A stretch of DNA of 64,000 nucleotides from Halohasta salina. GTDB lineage: Archaea > Halobacteriota > Halobacteria > Halobacteriales > Haloferacaceae. Below, piece after piece: positions 43,501 to 52,722 of this stretch. The position numbers were made by a program, and so were the translations under genes. The notes beneath the pieces are model-generated. The model made no database searches. It saw nothing but the letters and a program-made list of their open reading frames with translations, and was not told the DNA's origin. The stretch spans positions 724,122-788,121 of the forward strand of contig NZ_JAMZIE010000001.1 in the NCBI RefSeq assembly GCF_024178165.1. Direction: 5' to 3'. Position 1 is the stretch's first letter. Every line of letters starts with the position of its first letter.

Positions 43501-46500
43501 TCAACGGATGACGATGGGAGTGGCGCCGGTGGCGGCAGTGCGCCGGTCATCAACACGACGGTCTCGTCGGTCGCACCGAACGCTACGACGGTCAACGAGA
43601 CCGAGCCCTACACCGTCGACGTCGTCATCGACAACACCTCGCTGACCGACGAACACGGCGAGGTCGACGTCGCCTTCGAGAGCTTCACGCTCGATACGGG
43701 CGACAATCTGACGATCGACTACACCGGCACGGACATCGACAACGGGACGCTCGACATCACTGGGTCGGTGAATGCGACCGCACCCGCCACGGCGGGCACC
43801 TATGCGGTCAACGCGACGACCCTCCGGATCGAAAACACCACCTCCGAACAGAGCCTCGATTCCAACAACACGGTCGGTCGAATCGAGGTCGGCGAGGTGC
43901 CTGACCCAGTCATCAACGAGACGGAATCGTCGGTGACGCCGCCGACAGTTACGGCCAACGAGACCGAGGAGTACACGGTCAATGTCACTGTCGACAACAC
44001 GACCCTGACCGACGAGTCAGGACAGGTCGACGTCGGCTTCGAGAACTTCACACTCGAAACAACCGACGACGAGTTGCAGATCAACTACACCGAGAGCGAC
44101 ATCACCGAGGGCACACTCAACGTCTCGGGGACGGTGAACGCGACCGCACCGGCAACCGCGGGCACGTACGCGGTCAATCTCGAAGAGATCTGGGTCGACG
44201 GACCCGACGAGGGACCGGTCGAGAACGCTAGTATGACGATCGATACGATCGACGTCAGCGAGCCGGCCGAGCCGGTGGTCAACCGGAACGCCTCGACAGT
44301 GGCTCCGACGAACGTGACCGCAAACACCACCGACGAGTACACGGTCGATGTCGTCATCGAGAACGCTTCCGACCTCTACGAGGAGGGTGATGTCGACGTC
44401 GCGTTCGACGGCTTCGATCTCGATCTGCCAGAGGACGATTCGACCGACGATACGGCCGAAGAAGACCTTTCGATCAACTATACCAGCGCAGATATCAACG
44501 ACGGGACGCTGAACGTCTCGGGAACGGTGAACGCAACTGCGCCAGTAACTCCGGGCAAGTATCAGATCAACGTCACCGATCTGCGCCCGGAAGACGACAG
44601 TGATCCGATCGCGGACGCAAACGTCACCATCGAGACGATCACTGTCGCTGAGCCACCGAAACCGGTCGTCAACGAGACCGCCTCGTCGGTGACGCCAACG
44701 ACGGCGAGCGCCAACGACACACAGCGCTACGACGTCGACGTCACTATCGAGAACACCTCACTCACCGACGAGTCGGGTGAGGTCGACGTCGGCTTCGAGG
44801 CGTTCGATCTCGACCTCGGTGACGATCCGACCGACGATACCGACGACGAAGATCTCACGATCAATTACACCGACACGAACATCACCGACGGCACGCTAAC
44901 GGTCTCGGCATCGGTGAACGCGACGGCCCCGAACAATTCGGGCACGTACAACGTCTCGGTGACTGACCTCCGCCGGGAGGGGACCACCGATCCCGACGAC
45001 TCGTTGATCGAAGACGCCACCATTAGCTTCGCCAACATCAGCGTCGCCGACTCGACGGAGGCACTCGAGCTCACGCTCGACGAGACTCAGGCCCCCAACG
45101 GAACCAGCACCAATCTGACCGCGACGGCGACGTTGGCCGACGGGACCACCGAAGACGTGACGACCGCGGCGACCCTCACCAGCAGCGACGGGACGGTCGT
45201 CACCGTCGACAACGCTACCGGCGTGGTCTCCGCAGTCGGTCAGGGAACGGCGCTGCTGAACGCCAGCTACGACGGCATCAATGCCACGACGGAGATCACC
45301 GTCGGGCCGGCGGAACCCACATCGCTGGACGTCACGCTTGGCCAAGACGTCATCCAATCGGACGCCGAGACCTCGGTGACGGTGACCGCGGAACTGACAA
45401 ACGGCTCGACACAGGACGTGACCTCGCTGGTGGCACTCGAATCCAGTGACCGGGACGTCGTCACCGCCGACAACGCCACCGGCACCGTCTCCGGTCAGGG
45501 CGCTGGCTCGGCGAACGTGACTGCGGGCTACGCGGGCGTGATCGCGAGCGCACCCATCGATGTCACGGTGCCACCGCTCACAGTCGACCGAACGGCCATC
45601 GACTTCGGTGACGTCACGCTGGTCAACACATCGGTTGCCCAGCTGAACGTGACGAACAACGCCTCGACGCCGATCACCGTCGAGTCGGCGACGCTGACCG
45701 GCAACGGTTCCGACCAGTTCGCCATCGACGAGTCGGCGATCACTGGCGAGATCCCGGCCGAAACCAACCGGACCATCGAGGTAGCCTTCGAGCCGTTCAC
45801 TCGAACCAGCTCGAACGCGACGCTGAACCTCACGACCAGTGACCCGGCACTCTCCCCGTCCGACATCACTCTCCGTGGGAACGGGACCACGACAAACCTC
45901 ACGCTGACCGCCAACACGACCTCGATCGTTGCTGGCGACCCCGTCCGGTTCAACGTCACTGACGACGACGGAGCGCCGGTGAACGCGACGATCCGGCTTC
46001 CGGACACGACCGCTCAGACGGGTGCCGACGGCAACGCCACCGTTCGGATCGAGACGGTCGGCGAGTCGACCGCGACGGCGACGAAGAACTCGACGACCAC
46101 CGCCTACGTCTCGGACTCCGTGTCGATCTCCGTCGCAGCACCGACGCTGTCGGTCGCCGAGACGAGTCTCGACTTCGGGATGACCTCGCTGGAAACTACC
46201 AGCCGCGTGAACCTCACACTCGTCAACGACAACGAGACCAGTGTCGAGGTCGGTGCCGCCGACCTGCTCGGGGCGAACGCCAGCCAGTTCAGCATCGACG
46301 ACGACACGCTTCCGGAATCGGTCGCGGCCAACACCGAGCGGAACGTGTCGGTTCGCTACGAGCCGTTCGAACGCGGCTCGGCGGCCGCCAGTATCGACGT
46401 CGCCGGTGAGACGGTCTCGCTTTCGGGAACCGGTGTCGCACCGCAACTCAACATTACTGGCCTCCCGATCGAGATTACGGCGGAAGAGGGCAGCAGCGCG

Positions 46501-49500
46501 AACACGACTTTCCAGATTAGTAACGATGGGAACGCAGCGCTGAACGCGACGCTGTCGAGCGACAACGACGCGTTCAGACACCCAACCGATCTCGATATCC
46601 CGGGTGATTCCAGCGACACCGTCGACATCCAGTTCGCCCCCGACAGCGGTGACACGGGGACGCTCTCGACGGAGTTGGTGATCGCCACCGAGAGCCCGGC
46701 GCTTTCTGATCGCCAACTGACCGCCGCCGGGACGGTTGAGGAACGGAGCGTCGAACTCCGGCAGTCCGAGATCGACTTCGGCGAGGTCACCGTCGGCTCG
46801 CCGGCCACCAGTACGGTCGTGGTCGACAACACCGGAACGACGAAAGAGACACTCAACGTGACGACCACCAACCGCACGCTGTTCGACGTCTCGGACAGCG
46901 CCGACGAGACGATCACGCTCGCGCCTGGTAGCTCCGAGCGGCTGACCATCGAGGCCAACCTCACCAGTTCGGGCGTAGCGACTGAGGCACTGCAGATCCA
47001 GAACGACAGCTACACCTCGGTCAACACCTCGGCGACGCTGAACGCGACCGGGCAGGCCCCCGCCCTCTCGGTCGCCACGGGCCAGCCTGTCGAGTTCGAC
47101 GATACACCCATCAACTCGACCTCGACTGCAGAGATCCAGCTCGACAACAACGGGACGGCACCGCTGGCAGTCAACCTGACCCAAGCGTTCACCGGGACCG
47201 AGCCAGCTAACTTCAGTGTCGTCAGCGAGTCGGTCTTCGAGGTGCCGACGGACGACAGTCGAACCGTGACTGTCGGCTTCAGGCCAGCGACCGCGGGCAA
47301 TGCGACGGCAAACCTCACGCTGGACACCAACGACATCGCCGCGACGGCCGCAGAGGAGAACGTCACCCTCGAAGCGGCTGGCTTCGATGCCAATCTCTCG
47401 ATCAGTGGGGACGCTCCGGAGTTCGGCACCGTCGGCGTCGGTGGGACGACCACGCAGACGCTGACGGTCGAGAACGACGGCGAGAGCGATCTGACGCTCT
47501 CCGAGACGGCGGCGACTGGTGACTTCGCCGTCACGGACCCCCCGGGTTCCATCGCGAGCGGGGAATCCGAGGAAATAACAGTTCGGTTCGCACCCGACGC
47601 CAACGGCACCCAGACCGGTACGCTGACTGTCACCGGCACGCCCGACAACGGCGAGGGCACGACCGTTTCGACGCCGCTGACCGGCACCGGCCGCTACGGT
47701 GAACTCCAGGTCAACCAGGATACCCTCCGGACCGGCGTGACGACGACCGACAGCACCACGACCGGCTCGGTGACCGTCGAGAACGTCGGGCTCGCCGGCA
47801 CCCAGCTTTCGATCGACGACATCTCGATCAGTGGTGGGAACTTCGACCTCGACACCAGCGGTCTCACTGAGGGTGATACACTCGGTAGCGGTACGAACGA
47901 CGCTCTGCGCGTGAGGTTCGATCCTGCCAGCAATGCCGACAACGGCGAGCAGACGGGGACGCTGAGACTCACCGCGTCGAGTTCCGACGGTGCGAAGACC
48001 GTCACTCGCAGGCTCGGACTGACCGGCATCGTGAGCACACCCGAACCGACGGTCTCGACCGACGAGCTCTCGGTCGGCACCGTGACCGTCGGCGACGAGG
48101 AGTTCCGGACGGTCACCGTCTCCAACGACGGCGGTGAAGCCTTCGAGATCACCGGCACCTCCACTCCCGACGACGGCGTCACCGCCGACCGGCTCGGTCC
48201 GAGTCGGATCGTCCCCGGCGGCGAATCGACGTTCGTCGTTGTCGTCAACCAGTCGGCGACCGGCTCCTTCGACACCGATCTGACCGTCGAGACTGACGAC
48301 GACACCGATCCGACGGTAAGTGTGACTGGCCGCGCGGTCGCGCCCGAACTGAGTGTGACGACCGAGGACATCGCCTTCGGCGACACCGGAGTCGGGAGCG
48401 CCGATCAGGCCACCGTCACGATCCGGAACACCGGCAACGCGACGCTTACGATCGCCGAGCCGACGATCACCGGCACCGGGGCCAGCGAGTTCAGCCTCCT
48501 GAGCGGGGATCGCCAGCTCCGGATCGGGCCGGACAGTAGCCAGACCGTGAGTGTCGGCTTTTCGCCATCGGACACCGGCCTCAGCGAGGCGAACCTCCAA
48601 GTCGAACCGCTCAACGAGCCCGACGGGAGCACGCGGACGATCAGTCTGAACGGCACCGGCACCGACGCGGCCGCCGAACTCAACGAGTCGGCGGTCGGCT
48701 TCGGTGACGTCGAACAGGGACAGACCGTCAATCGGACGCTCACGCTCACCAACGACGGCAACGCGCCGCTGGAAGTGACCGGCAACGCCTCGGTCCTCGG
48801 GGTCGACTCCGATGCCTTCTCGGTCAATGGCCTCGGGACGCCGACGATCAGCGACGGTGACAGCGAGACCTTCAAGGTCAAACTTAATACGACCGGTCTC
48901 AGCCGTGGTAGTCTCGGTAGCCGGGTCGTCATCCCGACCGACGACGCCGACGTAACGAGCCAGCTCGGTGCGACGGTCGTCGCCCCGGACATCGACGCGC
49001 CCGGCACCGTCGCCGCCGACCGCTTCGGAACGACCCGTCTCGGGACGACCTCGACCGCCGAGGTCTTGGTCAACAACACCGGGAACGCCGAACTCAACCT
49101 GACGGACCTCTCGGTGACCGGCACCGACGCCGCGGCGTTCAGCGTCGTCGAGACGCCCGACAACACGACGGTCGAAGCCGAAGACTCCGGCCGGGTCGTC
49201 GTGGAGTTCGATCCGTCGGCACTCGACGACGCCACCAGTCGCGCCCAGAACACACCGCTCGAAGCAGCGGCGACGCTGAATATATCGAGCAATGATCCCG
49301 ACGTCAGCGAGGCAGCAACCGAGATCGGCCTCAACGGCGAGGCTGTCACGCCGAGCCTCTCGGTCCCACGGACGTTCCAGTTCGGTGATGTCCCGATCGA
49401 CCAGACGACGACCGGCCAGCTGACCGTCGAGAACACGCCGTCGGCGACGGCCGCGCTCAACATCACTGACCTCGAAGTCAGTGGGGCCGACGGCGGCGAC

Positions 49501-51006
49501 TACACCGCGTCGCTCAGTGGAGCCAGCACACCAGCCTCGCTGGCACCCGGCGAGTCAGTCACGGTCAACGTGAACCTCACGCCCTCGTCGTTCGATCAGA
49601 AGTACGCCACCCTCTCGGTGAAGACCGACGACAGCCGTGAGACGGTGCGAAAGATCGGCCTCTCGAACACCGAGACGATCTACAGCGTCTCCTACGGCAG
49701 CATCAACGTCCAGTACATCAACCCCACAGAGGGGACCGAGCCGACGGTTGACGTCGACCGCGGCTTCCGCGGCCGGAACGCGACGCTCCGGAGTGTCAAC
49801 AGTAACGTGAGTACGACGCAGGACTACTCGCTGAACTACACCTTCGGTGGCGATCCGACCGAGGTCGGCCACGACGAGGCGCTCAACGACAGCGACGCCG
49901 ACGGCAACGTCACCGCCGTCCAGTACATCAACGCGACGACTTCGGCCGACGAGAGCAAGTTCAGCGACTCGACGTTTGAGGTGGCGGTCAGCAAGGCGAC
50001 ACTGGCTCGCGGCAACGTCGACCCTGGCAACGTGACGATCTACCACGAGAACGGTGACAGCTACGACGCACGCGAAACCGAACTGCTGTACGAGACGACG
50101 CGTGGCTACGTCTACGAGGTGACGACCGACAGCTACTCGGTGTTCGCTGTCGGCCACCCGGAAACAGCAGAGCAGACGACCGAAACCAACGATGAGAACA
50201 ACGACAAGAACAACGACGAGACCACTGACGACGGCTCGACCGGCGGCAGTGGCGGTGGAGCGACCGCCCGCGATCAGCAGGACGACACACCCATCGCGGA
50301 CATCGTCCAGGACGTCGCCGACCTCACACCCGAGACCGAGTCCGAAAGCGAGATCACCGACACCGATCCAGACCGCGCGGGTGTGACTGTTGAACCGGCC
50401 AACACCCGGAGCGTGCAGGCAGTCACGTTCGACGACGAGACGGTCAGCGGGACCGTCTCGGTGAAGGAGTACCAGCCCGACGCCGACCTCACGTCGCGGA
50501 TCGAGTCGTCGGTGAACGCCGATCTCGACGCCGCTGCCGGTGCGACAGACGGTAGCAGCAGCGACGGCGGCGATGGCAGCACTGCGAGCAACGTGCGGCT
50601 CGTTTCGGTGACCGACATCTCGCCGTCGTCGGATCAGGCGACCGAGTCGTCCGCCACGGTCGAACTCACGGTCGAACGGGAGTCACTTGAGGATCCGAAC
50701 AATGCCTTCGTCGTCCACGAGGCCGACGACGGCTGGGAACGGCTCGAGACGACCGTCGAGGAGACCGACGACGGCACGGTGTCGCTGTCGGCCAAAACCG
50801 ACTCGTTCTCGCTGTTCGCGGTCGTGGAGGACCAATCGTCGGCCGGTACCGACGACGGCGGTCAGCAGTCCGAGACGACCGATGATGCTACTGATAGCGG
50901 CACTGGAAGCGATTCCGGCGGAAGCTCGACGCTGCTGCTCGTCGTCGGTATCCTCGCGGCCGTAGCAGTGCTCGGTGCGGTACTGGCCGTCGTTCGCCGC
51001 GAGTAG
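40510..51006 (+). CDS. Giant modular cell-surface protein (3498 residues)
   Basis: Order of parts: signal peptide (1-33, LLVSIVLVAVLALGFVFA then Ala-rich cleavage region); parallel beta-helix of about fourteen 24-residue coils; GLUG repeats; five repeats of about 127 residues; two Big2-like domains; about twelve ASH/choice-of-anchor-D-type Ig domains; a pre-anchor segment (YSVFAVGHPE, then a repeat ending FSLFAVVED) like the PGF-pre-PGF domain; one membrane helix and RRE end. No PGF motif is seen, so it is probably a membrane-anchored protein and not an archaeosortase substrate. N-glycosylation sequons are very frequent, and I found no Cys on reading. Likely roles are adhesion, envelope spacing or polysaccharide binding. 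Confidence 0.85.
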   Translation: MDRRAQSRVLLVSIVLVAVLALGFVFAGSTAAQQTPDITVAEDSSGDYTSIQTAVNNANDTDRIEVQSGVYNESVQIDKNVTLVAPSGATISNTSTESNNAGLQVINAATPEIAGFTVTGWKWGLSAGASEGDWVARNMTVTDNTYGVLASGTPGNWTLSNTTIEAADTAITSYEASGEHVITGVTIRDVNEAVSASNTTGQWEIRDTTIKNTSEDGIDTYNSDGDWLIQNTIIENVTDDGIDAYNSSSNWQVQDTTVTEVGEAGVAATDTTGNWRIRNSNFVNSGEYGVEAFESTGDWTVENVSVRNSSYRGISVDYSNGNWTIRSTSIQNVSVEGLDAYRTDNGRIQDVVINDIGGNGINLYDTGSWVMENTTVTQVGTDGITAGDGNATGTQIAQNVTIRDTGNHGVTFYNSSANWTVTDSTVEESANESIEAENTAGNWKITQSILSDGSGEAVNASDAVLTGNASYNYWGASDGPSGDFDGSGGAAVGNLIVAPYYTDSDLTTVETSINESTGFVDVDVTTLPGSGTETDPYIIENASELQAIEDDLTAHYELGATVDASGTAEWNGGSGFSPIGTDENSQFTGRLDGEGNVITGLSIDRSTTDNVGLFGYVGSDGLVRDVVIDDAEIRGGNFSVGGLAGINNGTVTDAVATGSVNATEEVGGLVGRNTGTITESASTTTVNGTLNIGGVVGRNEGSISTTSANSSIDGFRNVGGLVGNNLLNATINQSAANSYTNGSEHVGGLVGLNNDATISNTSARGAVSGSESVGGLVGLNNGAEVNETFATADVTGTTAVGGLVGEGSGSTVTGSYWDEAATNQASSVGGTGLSTSQMVGDAALTNMTAFDFVETWEVEANEYPVLARLATDSDGSFAGPVVNVSASSITPTKATANETEEYTVDVVIDNTSLTDESGEVDVSFENFSFGTGEDDLTIGYTDANISNGTLNVTESVAVTAPNTTGFYDVNVTDLRTESNDYLIEDGNITFEDIEVSDSTDDDGSGAGGGSAPVINTTVSSVAPNATTVNETEPYTVDVVIDNTSLTDEHGEVDVAFESFTLDTGDNLTIDYTGTDIDNGTLDITGSVNATAPATAGTYAVNATTLRIENTTSEQSLDSNNTVGRIEVGEVPDPVINETESSVTPPTVTANETEEYTVNVTVDNTTLTDESGQVDVGFENFTLETTDDELQINYTESDITEGTLNVSGTVNATAPATAGTYAVNLEEIWVDGPDEGPVENASMTIDTIDVSEPAEPVVNRNASTVAPTNVTANTTDEYTVDVVIENASDLYEEGDVDVAFDGFDLDLPEDDSTDDTAEEDLSINYTSADINDGTLNVSGTVNATAPVTPGKYQINVTDLRPEDDSDPIADANVTIETITVAEPPKPVVNETASSVTPTTASANDTQRYDVDVTIENTSLTDESGEVDVGFEAFDLDLGDDPTDDTDDEDLTINYTDTNITDGTLTVSASVNATAPNNSGTYNVSVTDLRREGTTDPDDSLIEDATISFANISVADSTEALELTLDETQAPNGTSTNLTATATLADGTTEDVTTAATLTSSDGTVVTVDNATGVVSAVGQGTALLNASYDGINATTEITVGPAEPTSLDVTLGQDVIQSDAETSVTVTAELTNGSTQDVTSLVALESSDRDVVTADNATGTVSGQGAGSANVTAGYAGVIASAPIDVTVPPLTVDRTAIDFGDVTLVNTSVAQLNVTNNASTPITVESATLTGNGSDQFAIDESAITGEIPAETNRTIEVAFEPFTRTSSNATLNLTTSDPALSPSDITLRGNGTTTNLTLTANTTSIVAGDPVRFNVTDDDGAPVNATIRLPDTTAQTGADGNATVRIETVGESTATATKNSTTTAYVSDSVSISVAAPTLSVAETSLDFGMTSLETTSRVNLTLVNDNETSVEVGAADLLGANASQFSIDDDTLPESVAANTERNVSVRYEPFERGSAAASIDVAGETVSLSGTGVAPQLNITGLPIEITAEEGSSANTTFQISNDGNAALNATLSSDNDAFRHPTDLDIPGDSSDTVDIQFAPDSGDTGTLSTELVIATESPALSDRQLTAAGTVEERSVELRQSEIDFGEVTVGSPATSTVVVDNTGTTKETLNVTTTNRTLFDVSDSADETITLAPGSSERLTIEANLTSSGVATEALQIQNDSYTSVNTSATLNATGQAPALSVATGQPVEFDDTPINSTSTAEIQLDNNGTAPLAVNLTQAFTGTEPANFSVVSESVFEVPTDDSRTVTVGFRPATAGNATANLTLDTNDIAATAAEENVTLEAAGFDANLSISGDAPEFGTVGVGGTTTQTLTVENDGESDLTLSETAATGDFAVTDPPGSIASGESEEITVRFAPDANGTQTGTLTVTGTPDNGEGTTVSTPLTGTGRYGELQVNQDTLRTGVTTTDSTTTGSVTVENVGLAGTQLSIDDISISGGNFDLDTSGLTEGDTLGSGTNDALRVRFDPASNADNGEQTGTLRLTASSSDGAKTVTRRLGLTGIVSTPEPTVSTDELSVGTVTVGDEEFRTVTVSNDGGEAFEITGTSTPDDGVTADRLGPSRIVPGGESTFVVVVNQSATGSFDTDLTVETDDDTDPTVSVTGRAVAPELSVTTEDIAFGDTGVGSADQATVTIRNTGNATLTIAEPTITGTGASEFSLLSGDRQLRIGPDSSQTVSVGFSPSDTGLSEANLQVEPLNEPDGSTRTISLNGTGTDAAAELNESAVGFGDVEQGQTVNRTLTLTNDGNAPLEVTGNASVLGVDSDAFSVNGLGTPTISDGDSETFKVKLNTTGLSRGSLGSRVVIPTDDADVTSQLGATVVAPDIDAPGTVAADRFGTTRLGTTSTAEVLVNNTGNAELNLTDLSVTGTDAAAFSVVETPDNTTVEAEDSGRVVVEFDPSALDDATSRAQNTPLEAAATLNISSNDPDVSEAATEIGLNGEAVTPSLSVPRTFQFGDVPIDQTTTGQLTVENTPSATAALNITDLEVSGADGGDYTASLSGASTPASLAPGESVTVNVNLTPSSFDQKYATLSVKTDDSRETVRKIGLSNTETIYSVSYGSINVQYINPTEGTEPTVDVDRGFRGRNATLRSVNSNVSTTQDYSLNYTFGGDPTEVGHDEALNDSDADGNVTAVQYINATTSADESKFSDSTFEVAVSKATLARGNVDPGNVTIYHENGDSYDARETELLYETTRGYVYEVTTDSYSVFAVGHPETAEQTTETNDENNDKNNDETTDDGSTGGSGGGATARDQQDDTPIADIVQDVADLTPETESESEITDTDPDRAGVTVEPANTRSVQAVTFDDETVSGTVSVKEYQPDADLTSRIESSVNADLDAAAGATDGSSSDGGDGSTASNVRLVSVTDISPSSDQATESSATVELTVERESLEDPNNAFVVHEADDGWERLETTVEETDDGTVSLSAKTDSFSLFAVVEDQSSAGTDDGGQQSETTDDATDSGTGSDSGGSSTLLLVVGILAAVAVLGAVLAVVRRE
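40903..41898 (+). repeat. 24-residue beta-helix coils, about 14 units (in surface protein)
   Basis: Each 72-base unit encodes a pattern of Asp/Asn-Trp-x-Ile/Val-x-Asn/Asp-Ser/Thr-x-Ile/Val, then a polar turn, Gly-Ile/Val and a Ser/Asn/Gly-rich turn. The stack forms a right-handed parallel beta-helix. Regular unit length with diverged sequence indicates old duplication. The segment is AT-rich. Confidence 0.75.
42427..42960 (+). repeat. GLUG-type repeats, 6-7 units (in surface protein)
   Basis: Units of about 25-30 residues carry Val-Gly-Gly-Leu-Val-Gly followed by Asn/Gly-rich turns and Thr-rich strands (VGGLAGINNG, VGGLVGRNTG, VGGLVGLNND). The GLUG motif is known from bacterial adhesins and IgA proteases, where it forms beta-solenoid stems. 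Confidence 0.75.
43150..45054 (+). repeat. Five tandem repeats of about 127 residues (in surface protein)
   Basis: Each copy begins Pro-Val-Val/Ile-Asn-x4-Ser-Ser-Val-x-Pro, holds a TVDVVIDNTSLTDE-like strand pair, an acidic Ca-binding-like segment (DDLTINYTD) and NATAP with T-Y-x-V-N. About 381 bases per copy fits the span. Copies 4 and 5 contain extra Asp/Thr insertions. The units read as Ig-like sandwiches. Confidence 0.7.
45571..49680 (+). repeat. Array of ASH/choice-of-anchor-D-like Ig domains (in surface protein)
   Basis: Roughly a dozen domains of 100-125 residues. Each has a phi-x-Phe-Gly-x-Val-x-Val start (for example AIDFGDVTLVN, EIDFGEVTVG, DIAFGDTGVG, QFGDVPIDQ), a Thr-rich strand with Val-x-Asn-x-Gly-x-Ala, and a Val/Ile-Pro-Gly-x-Ser strand. 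One domain near 45890 is of a different, Big1-like type. Linear stalk architecture is likely. Confidence 0.65.
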
Positions 51007-51060
51007 CTCGCCACACCGACGTTCGTTATCGATTCCGTTTCGTGTGCTTTTCCCGTTCGA

Positions 51061-51714
51061 TTACACGATATAGTCGACCACCACTGCCGCCTCAGCCTTC
51101 CGCAGCAGTTCGCCCGCCGTGCTCGGTTCACAGTCGAGTTCGGCCGCGACCGCCGCGGTATCGCCGGTCCGCGGCACGTCGTAGTAGCCCACGTCGACGG
51201 CCGCTTCCAGCGCCTCGCGCTGACGGTCGGTGAGCCGCCCGGCTGACTCGCTGCGACCGACCGATCCATGACGGAACGGTTGGACGCGCTCGATGCCAGT
51301 CTCCAAGACTTCGCTCAACCCAGCATGAAACTCGCTGAGTGCGCTCCCCTCGCCAACCGCCCGGAACCGAACCCGGCCGGAATCGAGAAAGGTGACCGGC
51401 GGGAGGAAGACCAGTTGGGCCTCGGCGACGAGTTCGAGGACCGACGTGGCGAGTTCGTACTCCCGTTGGACGAGAAAGCCGTAGGTCCCGTCGTCCCCCG
51501 CCACCAGCGCCGACCGCTCGATGGAGTCGACCGCTGCCAGTAGCTCCCGCACCGCCGCCTTCGGCCCGTCGTACCAGAACAGCGTCGTCACCGCCTCGGT
51601 CGGCCCCCACATCAGCAGTTCCGCCCGCGACAGAGTCTCACTCTCGATCAGCGCCCGGTGCATCGGATGGGCTAACGCCGGTGGGTAGCGCGCGGTGAAC
51701 GTCACCTGCTTCAT
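51061..51714 (-). CDS. Bat-type (HTH_10) transcriptional regulator
   Basis: A 217-residue protein. The last 55 residues are the HTH_10 domain of bacterio-opsin activator-like regulators (LTDRQREALEAAVDVGYYDVPR, then AAVAAELDCEPST). The preceding part is a bat-like input domain that lacks a clear GAF or PAS motif. Haloarchaea use many such regulators. It diverges from the alpha/beta hydrolase gene; an inverted repeat sits midway between their TATA boxes. Confidence 0.85.
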   Translation of the reverse strand: MKQVTFTARYPPALAHPMHRALIESETLSRAELLMWGPTEAVTTLFWYDGPKAAVRELLAAVDSIERSALVAGDDGTYGFLVQREYELATSVLELVAEAQLVFLPPVTFLDSGRVRFRAVGEGSALSEFHAGLSEVLETGIERVQPFRHGSVGRSESAGRLTDRQREALEAAVDVGYYDVPRTGDTAAVAAELDCEPSTAGELLRKAEAAVVVDYIV

Positions 51715-51733
51715 ACGGCCGGTCGACGGAGAG

Positions 51734-51772
51734 AATATATAAAACGCCGCATGAGTGCGGAGTTATAATATT
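51734..51772. promoter_or_regulatory. Divergent promoter with central inverted repeat
   Basis: TATA-like AATATATAAAA (51734-51744) serves the bat-type gene, and GTTATAATATT (51762-51772) serves the hydrolase. Exactly between them lies CCGCA-TGAG-TGCGG (51747-51760), a perfect 5-4-5 inverted repeat. It is a natural operator position for shared or autoregulated control by the bat-type protein. Confidence 0.6.
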
Positions 51773-51797
51773 ACATCCGGCGTGTGACTGTGCGAGT

Positions 51798-52712
51798 ATG
51801 GTAGCGACAGCGACAGCCGGGTCGGTCGAGCGGGCAACCGACGAGTCGGTTGCGAACGAACAGGGGCAACCGGTCGAGTCGTCGCGCGTGTCGGTCGACG
51901 GCCACACCATCGCCACCGCCGAGTACGGCGATCCGGCGGGTCGACCGGTCGTCGTCCTCCACGGGACGCCCGGCAGCCGACGGTTTGGGGGGCTGTTCGC
52001 CCCGGCGGCTGCCGAGCAGGGGGTCCGACTACTCGCCGTCGACCGCCCCGGCTACGGCGATTCGGCGGCGTGGTCCGGGCGGTCGATCGCCGATATCGGC
52101 GGTGTCGTCGCCGCAGTGCTGGACGACGCCGGTGTCGAGCGGGCAGGCGTGGTCGGCTTCTCCGGCGGCGGCCCCCACGCGCTGGCGGTCGCCGCAACCC
52201 ACCCCGATCGCGTGACGAGCGTCGACGTGATCGCGGGGGCAACGCCGCCGGCAATCGGCGAGACGCCGCTTCCCCAGCGCCTGCTGGCGGCGATGGCGAC
52301 CCTGACCCCACGGCTGTTCGGCCGGCTGTTCGGCGCGCAGGCGTGGGTCGCCAACCACCTCTCGTCGTCGGTGTTCCTCTCGCAGTACACCGACCGGGAG
52401 ATCGATCGGTTCGACGAGCGTGATCTCGACCATCTGACCGCGGAGTTCGGTGCGGCAGTCGGCGGCGGGCGACCAGGTGTCGCCACCGAGTTCCGACTGC
52501 TCGGCGAGCCGTGGGGGTTCGAGCCGGAGGCGGTCGACCGGCCAGTGCGGCTCTGGCACGGCGAGGGAGATACGAACGTCCCGCTGGCGGGCGTGCAGCA
52601 ACTCGCCCGGCGGCTGCCCGATAGCGAACTGCTCACCGTCGACGGCGATCATCTGTCGACGCTGCTCGACTGTCGGGGACGCGTGCTCGAAACGCGGACC
52701 ACAGAGCGCTGA
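51798..52712 (+). CDS. Alpha/beta hydrolase
   Basis: A 304-residue hydrolase with the fold's marks: oxyanion-hole HGTPGSRR, nucleophile Ser in GFSGGGPHA, acid Asp in WHGEGDTNVP and His in DGDHLSTL. No signal peptide is present, so it acts in the cytoplasm. Esterase, lactonase or epoxide hydrolase roles are all possible. The TATA box is 26-36 bases upstream, so the mRNA is leaderless or nearly so. Its divergence from the bat-type regulator suggests linked control. Confidence 0.85.
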   Translation: MVATATAGSVERATDESVANEQGQPVESSRVSVDGHTIATAEYGDPAGRPVVVLHGTPGSRRFGGLFAPAAAEQGVRLLAVDRPGYGDSAAWSGRSIADIGGVVAAVLDDAGVERAGVVGFSGGGPHALAVAATHPDRVTSVDVIAGATPPAIGETPLPQRLLAAMATLTPRLFGRLFGAQAWVANHLSSSVFLSQYTDREIDRFDERDLDHLTAEFGAAVGGGRPGVATEFRLLGEPWGFEPEAVDRPVRLWHGEGDTNVPLAGVQQLARRLPDSELLTVDGDHLSTLLDCRGRVLETRTTER

Positions 52713-52722
52713 GCTAACGGGG

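Noticed and set aside
44896..48600. 1234-codon open frame on the minus strand inside the giant surface gene
   Set aside because: It is antisense to a coherent repeat protein, its translation is Arg/Gly/Val-rich without domains, and it has no promoter. Long antisense frames are expected in GC-rich coding DNA.
50282..51006. PGF-CTERM sorting signal on the giant protein
   Set aside because: The C-terminal end has a Gly/Ser linker, a membrane helix and RRE, but no PGF motif, so archaeosortase processing is not supported.
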